A stretch of 64,000 bases of DNA from Glandiceps talaboti. Its lineage: Eukaryota > Hemichordata > Enteropneusta > Spengelidae. Location of the stretch: positions 4,631,803-4,695,802 of the forward strand of contig NC_135568.1 in the NCBI RefSeq assembly GCF_964340395.1. Reading direction: 5' to 3'. The translations under genes and the position numbers were made by a program. The number at the start of each line of letters is the position of its first letter. The first letter of the stretch is position 1. Positions 41,991 to 55,269 of this stretch are shown one piece after another. Below the pieces are notes generated by a model, which was given only the letters and a program-made list of their open reading frames with translations, was not told the origin of the DNA and made no database searches.

Positions 41991-42119
41991 GACTCAGTTA
42001 CCTGAGTGATATTACTGTCATTCAAAGATTTCTAAAGTTCAAGGATAGTAGAACACTTTTGAAGCAAGGTAGAAACCTGTCAAGCATGATGGCCTACATG
42101 TAGATGGCAAGACCAGTGT

Positions 42120-42332
42120 TTAACCCTTTCAGGACTAGAAACATTCCCGCCAAAATTTTTGAACAAAAATTCTTGTTTCTCTGTAATTTTTGGAAAAAGA
42201 TCAACTTTATTTTAGACCAGAATTAAAGAAATATTACTTCCCAATGAAGTAATATTCTTAAATTTTAGAAAATGTTCTTTACAATCAAGTTTCTATTTAT
42301 TCCAATGTCGTCTCTAGGAATGAAAGGGTTAA
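42120..42332. mobile_element. TTAA-flanked piggyBac-like MITE M6, copy 1
   Basis: Begins TTAACCCTTTCAGGACTAGA and ends CTCTAGGAATGAAAGGGTTA plus A. TTAA on both sides is the hallmark target duplication of piggyBac, and CCCTTT ends are common in that superfamily. An internal hairpin ATTACTTCCCAATGAAGTAA sits near the middle. 213 bp, no coding capacity. Confidence 0.8.
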
Positions 42333-42734
42333 TAGCAACATGCTTTTTCTACAGTAGGGGAAACACTGTTACGAAAACATATTTGATATTTGTAATCATC
42401 ACTAGTAATCATTAGATGAGATTCTTCATGCATTTAAAACCCAAAAAAAAATGAATAATGCAATGACGTATTTAGGTGCATTCAGAAATTGCTGATGAAA
42501 TAAAGATTATAAAGAAAACAGAAAATCTGGGTTTTCTATCCATGTGAAGTCTGACAAAATTGATATTGCATTCAACAGCAGAACAGCAATGAATAGAATT
42601 TAAGTGATATTTTTGTTACACCTTAACGATCATAGAAATTGCCAACGTCCAACACTGATACATCTGTTGCACCAGTGAGCTAGGGTGTCTGTGTTTATGT
42701 TATGTTGTTCAAAAATTGGATATATTTGTACATG

Positions 42735-43190
42735 TACTGTGACAGTTCATTCACTCGTTTACCTCACTATAGATTCTATGAGTGCCAGGGAGTGGCATCT
42801 CAATTGGCAATCGTGTATGTCTATGTGGTGATAGTTCATTCACTCTTGTACCTTTTCTATAGATTCTATGAGTGCCAGGGAGGGGCATCTCAATTGGCAT
42901 GTACATGTATGTCTGTATAGTGATAGCTCATTCACTCTTGTACCTTACTATAGATTCTATGAGTGCCAGGGAGGGGCATCTCAATTGGCAATCATGTACA
43001 TTTGTACATGTATATGTATGTCTGTGTGGTGATAGTTCATTCACTCTTGTACCTCACTGTAGATTCTATGAGTGCCAGGGAGGGGCATTTCAATTGGCAA
43101 TCATGTATGTATGTATAGTGATAGTTCATTCACTCGTGTACCTCGCTATATACCGATAGATTCTATGAGTGCCAGGGAAGGGGAACTCAA
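42735..43190 (+). repeat. Minisatellite of about 90-110 bp, five copies
   Basis: AGATTCTATGAGTGCCAGGG occurs at 42771, 42861, 42952, 43061 and 43157, each followed by GGCATCTCAATTGGCA or a variant and preceded by TAGTTCATTCACTC. Length variation between copies lies in a TACATGTATGTCTG segment. Confidence 0.9.
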
Positions 43191-44045
43191 CTGGAAATCA
43201 TGTAGGGACACTTGGTACAAAAAAAGGAGAACTCTCTAATACTCAAAGTCTAACTAATACAATGTATACTCAGAGAGTCATGAATTTTTGTTACATTGGT
43301 TGTGCTATGGTTATGAAACCCAACCTGACATGAAAGGTGAATATGGTTAAAATTACGTTTATTAAATGGTGAAAGAGAACTCATTTTTGATCTTTAACCA
43401 CCTTAAATAATGTTTTAAGTTTGAACATGAGCAGTATGCAATGTACATGTACCCACGCTCAAACCTAAGAGCATTAAAACAGGACCCATTTTGCGCAGAC
43501 ACTTTCCACATTGAAGTAATTTCCATGCTACTCTGGATATTAATGTGGTCTCATGGTGTAAATCGTAACGATACTGTATAGGAACTAGACTATTTCCGTG
43601 CATGTATAGCTATAAAACAACTGTGACAATACATGATAATACATCGTATAAGTATGTATATCCTGTGTATACAGTGTTTGTACTGTGTGTACCGACATGT
43701 ACATGTATAGTTATGATCCCAGATGTGTATAATCAATGTAACATATGTGCAATTGAGGTATTGTGAGGATACAGTGAACATTCAATCTAATTTCTATAGC
43801 ACTGATTTTAAGAGCCATCTTCTGTTCAGTTGTGTTGAAAGGCTAAAGCACAATGTAGGCTTTGGTGAACAAAGAAGTTTTCATTTTTTTTTTAAACATT
43901 GTTCCTCAACCAGAAACAGATGTTTCCTTGTGCTGGAATCATATTTTGTATAAGTTATGTACCTAGTATATTTCGGCTAAATCACTTGTCACTATTATTG
44001 TCTATGGGTCAATAACGTAAACATGTCATATGACCATTACAGTAA

Positions 44046-44090
44046 TTTATTAATGATCCTTGTAAGAAGTTAATGATCCTTGTAAGAAGT
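44046..44090 (+). repeat. 20-bp direct duplication
   Basis: TTAATGATCCTTGTAAGAAG occurs twice in immediate succession. Confidence 0.8.
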
Positions 44091-45197
44091 AAGAATCTCC
44101 AAGGTTCATTACATGTGAAGATCACTGCATCAAACATCAATTGAAAGAAGCCATAGAGATCAAACAGCAATGTTCATCACTTAACAGGGATGAGGAGATG
44201 GAATTATCAGTAGTATACATCACCCTCCTGCAGTCATATGACAATGAGAGCTGAAAAAGGCTTAGTGAGTTAGCTGAAATATACTAGGTAAATCATTTAT
44301 GCTCTGAGTCGGAACTAATACGAAAAATCGTACATAAGTTATAACGATAAAATGGATATGGACAAAATTGCTCTAAGTCATTTAACTGTTATCACCAGGA
44401 GTTCAAAAGTAATGATTAGAACAGTCCTGATATATAAATTCAATCCTGACTTTTTGATTGAATATTCTTTAACAAAGGAAACCATGGCAAGATATAAGTA
44501 GGTAACTGAGGTTACCATCTGACATTATGTCTATGTGTTATGACATAGAACGAAACACAGCAAGTTCTATTAAGTGGTAAAATATGGAAAGATCTAAAAA
44601 TCATGCGCACTAAAAAGAACCCCAGAACACATCTGAAAGATAGAATAAGCATAGTTAGATATTAGGGAATGATGTAAATAATATATTAATTCCATGGGGT
44701 TTCAGCATTCCGAGATGGAAAATGATTTCCTCGTCCTTCAACCTCAGTCGATCTTCAACACCAGAAACCTTACAAATTCCTGAAATAAACATTTCTGATA
44801 CACTATGATCGTTGTCTCAACTGCTCATGTATACGTGAGGCTCAACTGCATAGGTATAATTGGGGGCACCCTTCAGTGTATCTCTTTCCCTCTTTGATGA
44901 CACATTAGTATCAATTTTTACAGTTGACCATTTTGTAAAGATGAAGTGGTCTAATTTATTAGATTGTGAGACACATACATGTAAGATAGCAACTCTCAGT
45001 GATAAGCTCTGTTCCTGTATGCATGTACTTGTCCTTGGTAACCATGGTAACTAGTCAATATTTCATATTAAAACATTTATATATATACACATACTTGAAA
45101 TGTCAATGTGTGGAAAACAGGTACATGTAAAACGTGTTGTTATACATGTAAGGGTGAAACTACAATGTATACTGTGGAGCTGCTTTCTCAACTGTTG

Positions 45198-45436
<239 letters not shown>

Positions 45437-47375
45437 GCCGGAAGGAGGGAAGGATGGAGAGAGAATGAGAGAAGGAGAGAGAGGGGAGAAAAATCATTTT
45501 ATGCAGGAAAGAAAAACAATGTATACAAATGTAGTTTTCACCGTGTGTTTTATTTCCAGATTGTGTATGACCACTTTACACAGTGTACCAGATATGAATA
45601 TCAATAGTGTATCAAATGTATCATCTTATAACAAGTTGAACCGTAGACCATAGACCCTCCACCCGTCTATGGTTGAACACTGACAAATATGCAGAATGTT
45701 CTATCTGGGAAAGAATCTATGTTTTAAAAAGTAGTATACAGTACTATTGTAAAGTGGTTTTAAAATGTATTAGTAAGAATAAAAAGGTAAAAACATGTCT
45801 AATGTTTAGTATTATTTATAATAGTTTATTTTCGGTATAATATTGGCAAGATTGTAAGATATGTTGTGCAGTTCAGCCCTGTCAGGCTTGTGAGTGGTAC
45901 ATGTACACTGATAGCGTGGTGGTACGGATGTTGTATAGACTAAATATGGGCCACGCTGTCTGAGTTTGGATGTTCCTGGAGTAAGAAGCAGCAATAAGTG
46001 TTGACCTAAGTGAATATAAAGAGAGAATTCACAGTCTGGTTTGTAGGAAGCAGGCCTTGTAGGTGAGACAGCACATACGCCATATTGGCACCGTAATATG
46101 ATAGTCATAAACAACCGCTGTGTGTTTTTATCACTGGTAAAAATAACTACCTGAGATCAGAGAGAGTGGATTACTGCGAGAATTTTCCTTCCTGAATTTT
46201 TTTATTGTACATTTAACCTACATATGTACATGTAAGTCCATGAGTAATAATAATGGTTCTGATTGATAGCATTTTACATGGAAACGTAAAATGTCAGCTT
46301 GTGTGGAAAGGTCGAAACAGTTAAAGGTTTAATGATAGAATACATTATTGTGATCATGGTGCATTAGGACCCGAACTGGATATACCAAATGTAAGATGAA
46401 AGAATAGTCTTGTATATTTTCTCCCTTTTTTCAAGGTTGGTTTTAGAAGCTAAAGTATCATACAATGTTTTCTAGAAGACTTCTCTAACATTATGATTTT
46501 CTTCAGACATTGTTAGAACAGTTGATCGCATAGTAGGGATTTCATGAACATTTTGTAATACGTATCATAAATGACGTCATTGGATTGTTTATAACTTATA
46601 TCCTAATACCAGGTTGGAGTTCAATTAATTGCAAGTGGTCGTTACGTGTGCTTCAGTAAGTACAACTACAATAAAGCGAGTACCCTTTAAATATACAGTA
46701 AAAAGTACGCCTAAACATGTATAAACTCAGCTTGTGCCCCTTTAATTAATGTGTTAGATATGTATGAGATCAAAGTCGGAATCAATAATTATAGTTATTA
46801 ATATTAATGTGTAATATTTCTGAGTTTCAAATCAATAATTCAGTTGATATGGTGGATGTACATGTAAAGTATACTGCATTACAATTCTTCTCACCACCTG
46901 CTTTAGACTGACACCACTCCCTTGGAAAAATTTTCATTTTTTTTCAAATGATTTGAGTTTGTTCATTTTCAGTTTTGTAAATGAAAACGCTTTCAACTTT
47001 TTTTCCCCTCAGTTACTAGTAGTCTCCCAGGGCTGCACGGTATTCTCCCAAGTGTTTCGCTGTCACACACATATAGGGTATTCTTTCACATAAAAGAACA
47101 CAAAAATTTTATTCTGGAAAAAAAAAGAATGAAAAAAGCTTAGCCAGGAGACTTAAGCAAGTCTACACCTGCTTAGAATGAGCATACACAAACTGATTAG
47201 AATGTGAACTAAACTGGAAGGCCTGACTTGATATATTTGCCATATTGCACTCCTACTCTGTTTGTCCTTTGTGTTCTATCCAGTAGAGGTAATACGGTAT
47301 AAAAACACAAACTGCAAAAGCAAGCTTTTTTAATCAGATTGCGAACATCCCAGTATTTTGTCATGAAAATAGGTA

Positions 47376-47426
47376 GGATCATTATCTTAAAAAAAAAAAA
47401 GAAAAAAAAAAAGGATCATTATCTTA
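47376..47426 (+). mobile_element. Poly(A) tract flanked by a 14-bp direct repeat
   Basis: GGATCATTATCTTA at 47376-47389 and again at 47413-47426 flank 23 bases of A with one G. This is what a target-primed insertion carrying nothing but a poly(A) tail would leave. A slippage-mediated duplication is the alternative. Confidence 0.6.
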
Positions 47427-47859
47427 CAACTCTACAACCAGTATCAATATCAGTCAATAAGTTAATATGTTCTTAATGTATGTCAAAATAAAGCAAGAAA
47501 GAAATATCCACATTGTGTTCAGTAAGACAATATGTAGTACATGTAAATGTTTGATTATATTTCTTAAAATAAATATAATTTTAGATAATTGTATTCATAC
47601 AAATATGTACATGTAGTGTAGATGTCTATACAGAAATATCAACCTGAATTCAGATCTTACAGCTAAAATGGTGTTGGCTTCTTGTTTCACTCATACAACA
47701 TGACATTTATTACACACCCTCAGACACTTTCTAATGCAAAAGAAATAATTATATAGGTGCCACACACAGTGGGAATGTAGAAGAAGTCAAATTGAAATGT
47801 TGATAGTCAGTTAGAAAATAAACAATTGCAGCCATTAAAACCATCATCCATTTGTAATG

Positions 47860-48180
47860 TTGTCATCTGTTTTTACTGCACTGTAAAAGAATAGCAATGC
47901 TTATCAGTGTTCAGTTGTGATTGGGGAAAGGATATCCTGCTGTGTTTATTGTGTCTGTATTATTGTTAGTCTAGAGTTGATATATGTCATCTCTTTGTGT
48001 CAAAAACATAATGTCCCATGATAAGAGTGTAACACAAAGCCTACATCGTTTTAGCTATAAAGGGACACAAGCTCAGTTTATATGAATTTGGACATATATT
48101 TTGCTGTATATTTTAAACTTTACTTGCAGTATTCTACTTACTGGAGCACTCTTAGCCACCAATTGTAATATTGACTGAAG
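47860..48180 (+). repeat. Dispersed repeat R2, copy 2
   Basis: TTTACTGCACTGTAAAAGAA, TGCTTATCAGTG, AGAGTGTAACACAAAGC and CGTTTTAGCTATAAAG parallel intron 6. Type unknown. Confidence 0.5.
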
Positions 48181-48833
48181 TCAAACCTGGTATCAAGATA
48201 TAACCATAAGTGATCTGATGACGTAATTTGTCATATGTATCAAAAAATGTTCAGGAAATTCCTACAAGTACTATGCAATCAACTGTTCTAACAATGGCAG
48301 AAGACAATGGTAATGTTAGACTTATAGAAGACATACATTGACATTAATTATAACATCATACTGAAATGTGGTTTTTATTTATTTAAGTATTTCACTTGAT
48401 TAAAAAACTTACCAATGCAGCTTGTGCCACTGGAAGTAATTCCAAGCACAAAAAAATTAGAGAAAAAAAGAAACATGTACACATACTTGTCACTAGGTTT
48501 TAAAGTAAAAATGATTCCCTAGAACAAGGATAATACATAAAATAGATTTGAGATTGGAAAACAACTTATTAAGTTCAAAGTTTAAGATAAATCTTTAAGT
48601 AAGTAAATTTAAAAGGTGAAATGAACTCAATTAAATTGAAAACCGTATTGCTATAATCTGTCTATCAATTTAACTGCCTTGTGTGCAAGCCTCAATAGCT
48701 TGTAACTGCAAGAACTGTGAATAAGAAGAACCCAGCACTTCTTGGGGAAGATTGCTATTTCTCTTGAAATTTTCTTTTGTTTGAGAAAAATATGATGACA
48801 TTGCAGGTGGCTCATGTTACTGCTTGTATGTTC

Positions 48834-48862
48834 AAGTGTAATGAAAATAAATACCGTGTTGG

Positions 48863-48905
<43 letters not shown>

Positions 48906-49037
48906 AACTAAATTTTGGGAACTCCTAATATGTATAAGTGAAATGAAAATAAATACCTTGTCATTGATGGTGATGATGATGACGACGATGATGACGATGA
49001 CAACGGCGGCGGCGGCGGCGACGACATTTTGGGAACA
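48834..49037 (+). repeat. Duplicated segment with independent GAT and GAC/GGC expansions
   Basis: Two copies of a unit framed by AAATGAAAATAAATACC or similar and TTTTGGGAAC. The first holds (GAT)n at 48863-48903; the second holds GAT/GAC triplets changing to (GGC)5 then GAC at 48969-49025. The M-, T- and A-rich frame is a repeat artefact. Confidence 0.85.
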
Positions 49038-50229
49038 CCATGTCGATCCTTTAAATTTCTTTCATTATTTCAAAATATAATAACAAGCTTTCATATGGCA
49101 AAGTGTGAGAGATTTTAAGAACTTAGATTATCAGGGAAATACTGTGGATTCCTGAGGGATGTTCTGCTGTATTAATTCATTACAACTGTGTAGATTAGTA
49201 AGGTCATTTTGACCTGAACATTAACAAATTACATCCTCTTGGAGATGTGACTGTGACACTTGCAATGAAGATAAAACATCCGTGTCATTACACGTAATAA
49301 AAGTTGAAAGTATACGTATGCAGGGCAACTGGCAAGTGAATTAAAGTCAGTCACATCTCCAGTGATTACTACTGACTATAAAATATCACACTGACCTGGA
49401 ATAATCGAGCATGAGAACATAAATTGTGTATGTGACTGATTACAAGTAATCTTGTTCACATGCCACTTGATTAGGGCTTGTGTTCTGGAGTCTCTCTCAT
49501 ATATTACAAAAAAATGGACATTTTCCAGATGACTTCACTGATGAAGTCTTACTAGGATTTATTTTATACATCACTTTTATCTGAATGACCTCCTTTCACA
49601 GTTACAGTCTCAGCACAATCTTGTAGATTTAATAGGTTGAATAGACTTCTTAGTTCTAAGATTTACAGCCAGTGTATATATTAACACATAAGTATTCTGT
49701 ATATACATGAGGAACCATGCATGCAGTACTAAGTAGTACAATACTGTCGTCATATGTGCTTTGGTCCTGAATTTTTTAAAATATTTTTTAAATATTTTTT
49801 CAGAAATGAGTCCTGTTAAACAATAACATACTAATAACAACTTACAAGTTGTCATATGTCTGTATTCAGCTAGGGTGAAGGGTTTCAATATCAGTTACAT
49901 TGAATATGGTAGGCCGGACCACATAAGTTATATGTGTATGATGCATGTATATTTAGAAGTGGTGTCTCCTTGCTCTTTGGCCCTTCTACCAAATTATGGT
50001 GCACCTGTCCTGTCCCAAATTACCATTCAACCAAATTTTTCATTAGTACATTTTCAGTACACATGTACATGTATGTAGTTGTTAAGGACAAATGTAAAAT
50101 TGTCCATTAATTGCAGACAATGCAAAACAGATTTAGGCTTGCAAGTCTAACCCTATGCCTATCCCTAACCATGGAGGTATAATCCCCACTTATACTCCCA
50201 TGCCCTAACCTTACCCTAATCTGAACATC

Positions 50230-50925
50230 CTTTTACAGTCTCCTACAATTTAAGGTACACATCTAGTTTATGCTAGGGAGTCTATCCCTACCCTACCCAT
50301 ACCTGTAACTCCCTAACTTGAATACAAATGTGTGTCTACTTTACAGTCAGTACACTCTCCTACAATTTAAGGTATTCATCAAGTCTTCACTAGGGAGTCT
50401 ATCCCTACCCTACCCATACCCATAACTCCCTAACTTGAATACAAATGTGTCTATTTTACAGTCAGTACACTCTCCAACAATTTAAGGTACACATCTAGTT
50501 TATGCTAGGGAGTCTATCCGTACCCTACCCATACCCATAACTCCCTAACTTGAATACAAATGTGTCTATTTTACAGTCAGTACACTCTCCTACAATTTAA
50601 GGTATTCATCAAGTCTTCACTAGGGAGTCTATCCCTACCCTACCCATACCCATAACTCCCTAACTTGAATACAAATGTGTCTATTTTACAGTCAGTACAC
50701 TCTCCAACAATTTAAGGTACACATCTAGTTTATGCTAGGGAGTCTATCCGTACCCTACCCATACCCATAACTCCCTAACTTGAATACAAATGTGTCTATT
50801 TTACAGTCAGTACACTCTCCTACAATTTAAGGTACACATCTAGTTTATGCTAGGGAGTCTATCCCTACCCTACCCATACCCGTAACTCCCTAACTTGAAT
50901 ACAAATGTGTATAAATTGTAGAATA
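50230..50925 (+). repeat. Satellite-like array: 115-bp monomer, 230-bp higher-order unit
   Basis: GTCAGTACACTCTCC recurs at 50346, 50461, 50576, 50691 and 50806, exactly 115 bp apart, with a diverged first copy at 50237. Monomers alternate between a GGTATTCATCAAGTCTTCAC type and a GGTACACATCTAGTTTATGC type, so the true unit in the middle is a 230-bp dimer. Each contains CCCTACCCTACCCATACCC. Confidence 0.95.
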
Positions 50926-51661
50926 AATTCACTCTTCTACATTCGTGTCTCATTGTCCCCATTCCAGGCTCAATTCCCCAAAAAATGCTTTCTAAGTTTC
51001 TTTGATAAGCCTTGGAAATTGCAAGTAATATAATCATGAAAATTAAAAGTTGGTCATATTTTCATTTCTTGAAGTTGAAAAAAGTTGTTATTTCAGAAAT
51101 TAAGACATGAGTACGTCCAAACATGCCAATAGCAACCTCCTTCTTGCAATGCATCATGGGACTGAGAAGTCAGCTGTTGCCATGGTCACAACTCAATGAA
51201 ACAGGACTGTCAGCCTTAAATTATTCAAATCTTTTTACAAATATTTGGATTATGATAATAATTGATATTAATATAATACAATGTACAATGTGATAACAAT
51301 TGTAGTCTTCATTAATTTTTATTTCAAAGTAACATTTATCTTAAACGTCATATCCAGCCGACAATTAACATATTTAACATACTAATAAGAATAAAGAAAT
51401 TAATAATATGATAGAAGAACACTGTCAGTCAGAAAATATACACTTTTGCTAATTTTGTGAGACAGGAAGAAATAAAGAAATATTAAAATGTATTTAGTCA
51501 TAAACGCTTTTATTTGACAGCATGACACAGCAATGATATTTTGATTTCAATTAACTATTATAGTACTATTTTATTACATGTAATGAAATTTGACATTTCG
51601 TGAATATTTTTGTATGTGCAATTGTACTTGTATTGTACATAGAGAGAGATATGAATTCTCA

Positions 51662-51862
51662 GTATCTGAAATAGTATATTACTGCCTAGGTGCATCATAA
51701 AAATAATGAACATTTGATTTCTTGGTCGACATCATAACTTCGGCTCCATGCACTCTACATGTATTACTATAGGTGTGCATGAAAATAAGTTGATCTTCTT
51801 GTTCTATTTTGACTCTCTAGCATGAGGTAAAAAGCTATAATTGCAGGTACTGAGACTAGTAA
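51662..51862 (-). repeat. Dispersed repeat R1, copy 2
   Basis: The reverse complement matches copy 1 through TGCTAGAGAGTCAAAATAGA, CAAGAAGATCAACTT, ACCAAGAAATCAAATGTTCA and GATGCACCTAGGCAGTAATA. About 200 bp. Confidence 0.7.
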
Positions 51863-52371
51863 ATATAGTTACATGTATACAATTAGATATGACTTGAAAT
51901 CTACCCCAATATTTTTCTTCATTTAGCCAAGAAAATATGAGTGGCCTAAGGGGCCTTGTCACTACGTGTTGATTATTCTTTGTAGTTATGCCATTTTAGT
52001 TCTTGGTGATAAGTTTGATCAGGCTATAGATAGTGAGAATACAACCACAGATAACATACAAAATATACATGTGACTTGTAAATGTATCTCTGGGCTATCG
52101 TAGTTGGTGATTATTTTGAAAATGGCTTTATATATTGATAACCCATCTGTGGCACAGTTTCTATCTAATTCACTGTATGGAGGTATTAGTTAGAATGTAA
52201 GATACATTGTGTTGTTCCACACTGAAGAACCCTTGAAAGGGTTGGCTGATGCGTTAGGATGACCCATCACAGCACACTGTACAGACTAAGGAAGGATCAT
52301 TGAACTACCTAAGGTTTCCATTAATCAGAGAGAGGAAAAGGGAAAAGGATACAGAAATGTAATACTTAAAG

Positions 52372-53075
52372 GTTGCACAGATACTGCAGGAGAAATATGT
52401 ACATTGCATTACCAGTATACATGTATGGGTTGCACAGATACTGCAGGAGAAATATGTAAATTGTATCATGTACCAGTATATGGGTTGCACAGATACTGCA
52501 GGAGAATGTACCTGTATATGGGTTCACAGATACTGCAGGAGAAATATATAAATTGTATCATGTACCAGTATATGGGTTCACAGATACTGCAGGAGAAATA
52601 TGTAAATTGTATCATGTACCAGTACACATGGGTTCACAGATACTGCAGGAGAAATATATAAATTGTATCATGTACCAGTATATGGGTTGCACAGATACTG
52701 CAGGAGAAATATGTAAATTGTATCATGTACCAGTACATGGGTTCACAGATACTGCAGGAGAAATATGTAAATTGTATCATGTACCAGTACATGGGTTCAC
52801 AGATACTGCAGGAGAAATATGTAAATTGTATCATGTACCAGTATATGGGTTCACTGTTCACAGATATTGCAGGAGAAATATGTAAATTGTATCATGTACC
52901 AGTACACATGGGTTCACAGAAACTGCAGGAGAAGTATGTAAATTGTATCATGTACCAGTATATGGGTTCACTGTTCACAGATATTGCAGGAGAAATATGT
53001 AAATTGTATCATGTACCAGTATATGGGTTCACTGTTCACAGATATTGCAGGAGAAATATGTAAATTGTATGTACC
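52372..53075 (+). repeat. Minisatellite of about 55-63 bp, thirteen copies
   Basis: Unit: CACAGATACTGCAGGAGAAA then TATGTAAATTGTATCATGTA and CCAGTATATGGGTT. Variants insert GCACAGA or TGTTCACAGATATT. Frames stay open for up to about 110 codons because many units are multiples of three, but stops and length changes argue against coding. Confidence 0.95.
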
Positions 53076-53365
53076 AGTACATTTGTACATGTATAATACA
53101 GTGACACAAATTATCAATAAAATTGTTTTAATATCATTTAAAAGATGAGTTCACCAATATACAATTACCCTAAAAACTTAATTGTCCCAAAGTATTAGTA
53201 ATTATAGCTGACTTATCATTTGAATGATACTACATGTACCATACTACATACATGTACATTACGAATGTTATCGTAATACAATCAGATGTCATATATCGTT
53301 GTATGACAAATGTCAGAGTTTATGTATTTCTCTTACTTGATAATGTATACAGGTCAATGTTCATG

Positions 53366-53388
53366 TTAAAGTGGCCATATGGACAACA
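53366..53388. mobile_element. Solo M2 terminal fragment
   Basis: GTTAAAGTGGCCATATGGA matches the M2 terminus, but no second arm is found nearby. A chance match over 19 bp is unlikely, so this is probably a truncated copy. Confidence 0.45.
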
Positions 53389-53444
53389 TTTGTTTTAATT
53401 CACTATCTTCCAAATGTCCAGTCAGACTTATTTCAGCCTTTACA

Positions 53445-53635
53445 TGGGGTAATTTTGTATTGATTTCTGCTATCACTATCAGTGTACAAAGATGTTTAAT
53501 TTTGAATTGATTTCTGCTATCACTGTATCAGTGTACAATTTTGAATTGATTTCTGCCATCACTGTATCAGTGTACAAACATGTATAATTTTGTATTTATT
53601 TCTGCTATCAACGTACAAAGATGTATAATTTGGGC
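53445..53635 (+). repeat. Minisatellite of about 50 bp, four copies
   Basis: GATTTCTGCTATCACTGTAT then CAGTGTACAA and a variable ATGTATAATTTTGTATT part; four diverged copies. Confidence 0.8.
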
Positions 53636-53816
53636 TATAAAATAACATATTTGTAACTTATTCAACTTTGAAATTATGTAAAAAAATTCAAAAACTGAAG
53701 AATATGTTGACATGTTTTTTAAACACTATAATGTAGGTAGTATTACTTGATATGATTTAATATTTCACAATATTTCTAACAAGCAATTGTTTTAAATGTT
53801 TCACTATGTTGAAGAT

Positions 53817-54204
53817 AGGCCTAGTAAACCAAATTTATTTTTTCCGGTTACCCAATCCCATCTAACTTTTCAGTGTCAACTCTAACTGTATTTTATGTAT
53901 TTGAGAAAAAATAATAAAATCGCAAAAATTGTGAAGTCTCGCAAGAAATAGTGGATGAGTAAACTGACATCATTTTGAAAAAGACAATATAAAACTGTTC
54001 TTCCAATCTGTAATGGCTGTACATCTGATGAGAAGAAACCAATAACACAGAGACCATATAGAAAACAACGGAAAACGTAACTACCTGAACTGGACACTCA
54101 AATATGGAAAAAAATATATAGAAAATACAAAATCTACTTACCCCACCTATTCTATAATTGAGTGTAATCAGAAACACATGATTTTTTTTTGTTATGGGTA
54201 TGCC
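53817..54204. mobile_element. MITE M7, copy 2
   Basis: Same length and segment order as the 40.3-kb copy: TTTCCGGTTACCCAATCC, GTGAAGTCTCGCAAGAAATA, GTAATGGCTGTACATCTGAT, AACACAGAGACCATATAG. Both copies are in the same orientation. Confidence 0.8.
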
Positions 54205-54954
54205 TAACTGTAACTTAGTGTAAGCAAAACACCTATTTTGTTTAATATACATGTATACATGTATTATGCCATACACACACCAGTTTGAACACATTCAAAC
54301 ATAAAAATAAGGTTTTCATATCCTGTTAATTTCTACGTCATGACAACTTGTGTGTACAACGCTAATTTTGCAGTGCTAGACTTGAAAGTGTTCCAGAGCA
54401 TCATTATCTTTCCTAATTTTCCGAAATTACGTTTGTAGAAATATAATTTTATTATTAACTGAAAAATACTCGTGAACGAGGAGGTTTCATTTCAATGTTA
54501 CTCGTATTTTCCATGGCTGAACAAAGATGTTATTGGGGAGTAATATCTTCAAGTATGTAGTTTCATGTTGGATATGAATTAAGATAATGAATTATATTAT
54601 ACATGTATGAAGATAATGAACTGAGTCAATTTATGAAATATACATTACATGGTTAATAGGTTTGCTATGATGATAAATTATGTACAGGATTAATTGTTAA
54701 TGTGTCCAGACTGCCAATTAACTTCTATTATTGATGTGCATGCTGTGTATATGCATATAGTTATACTATGCACAAAAAATATGGAATATTTGCATCAATG
54801 TCACGTGAACTTGTGTGTATGTCACTGGTTTAGACTAGTTCTGCTGTGTTCGAAATATGTGTCAAAATGCTCAAAATTGCCCTTAAGTACTTTCTCCGAT
54901 TCTTTTCATTACTGGCGATAGTATAATTCTATTATTCCCCAATATTCTTCTTCA

Positions 54955-55040
54955 CTGAGCTGGATAATACTCATGACCTCAGGGTTGTCACTATTCGTCT
55001 AGCAACTTGTGGTGACAAGAGCCCCATAGGTCACACATAT
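54955..55040. repeat. Diverged dispersed repeat R4
   Basis: Segments such as CATGACCTCAGGGTTGTCAC, and CTAGCAACTTGTGGTGACAA, resemble 51925-51975 and 62570-62645 (ATGAGTGACTTAAGGGGCCT then TTGTCACT). Weak, boundaries uncertain. Confidence 0.35.
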
Positions 55041-55269
55041 ATTCTTGGTTGAGCTTAGAAAAATATTGTGAATTAATATCTAAATGTCAAAAGAATCTTT
55101 CAACTCCAGAAACATTCATTTTGGTTTCAAGATCATGATGGCAAAATTTCTATACATGTACACTAGCCTGAAGCATTGTTTGGGCAAAGGTTAAAGAGAT
55201 GTGAAGTGCCTAACTTTATTTGTTTCCCATGATACCTCACCCAGTGTACAGCTTCTTCAAAGTCTGAAT

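Noticed and set aside
50140-50220. Telomere-like CCCTAACC motifs
   Set aside because: Scattered and irregular; they belong to the edge of the 115-bp satellite, not a (CCCTAA)n array.
52372-53075. CRISPR-like array
   Set aside because: Units are contiguous with no unique spacers, no cas genes are present, and the DNA is eukaryotic.
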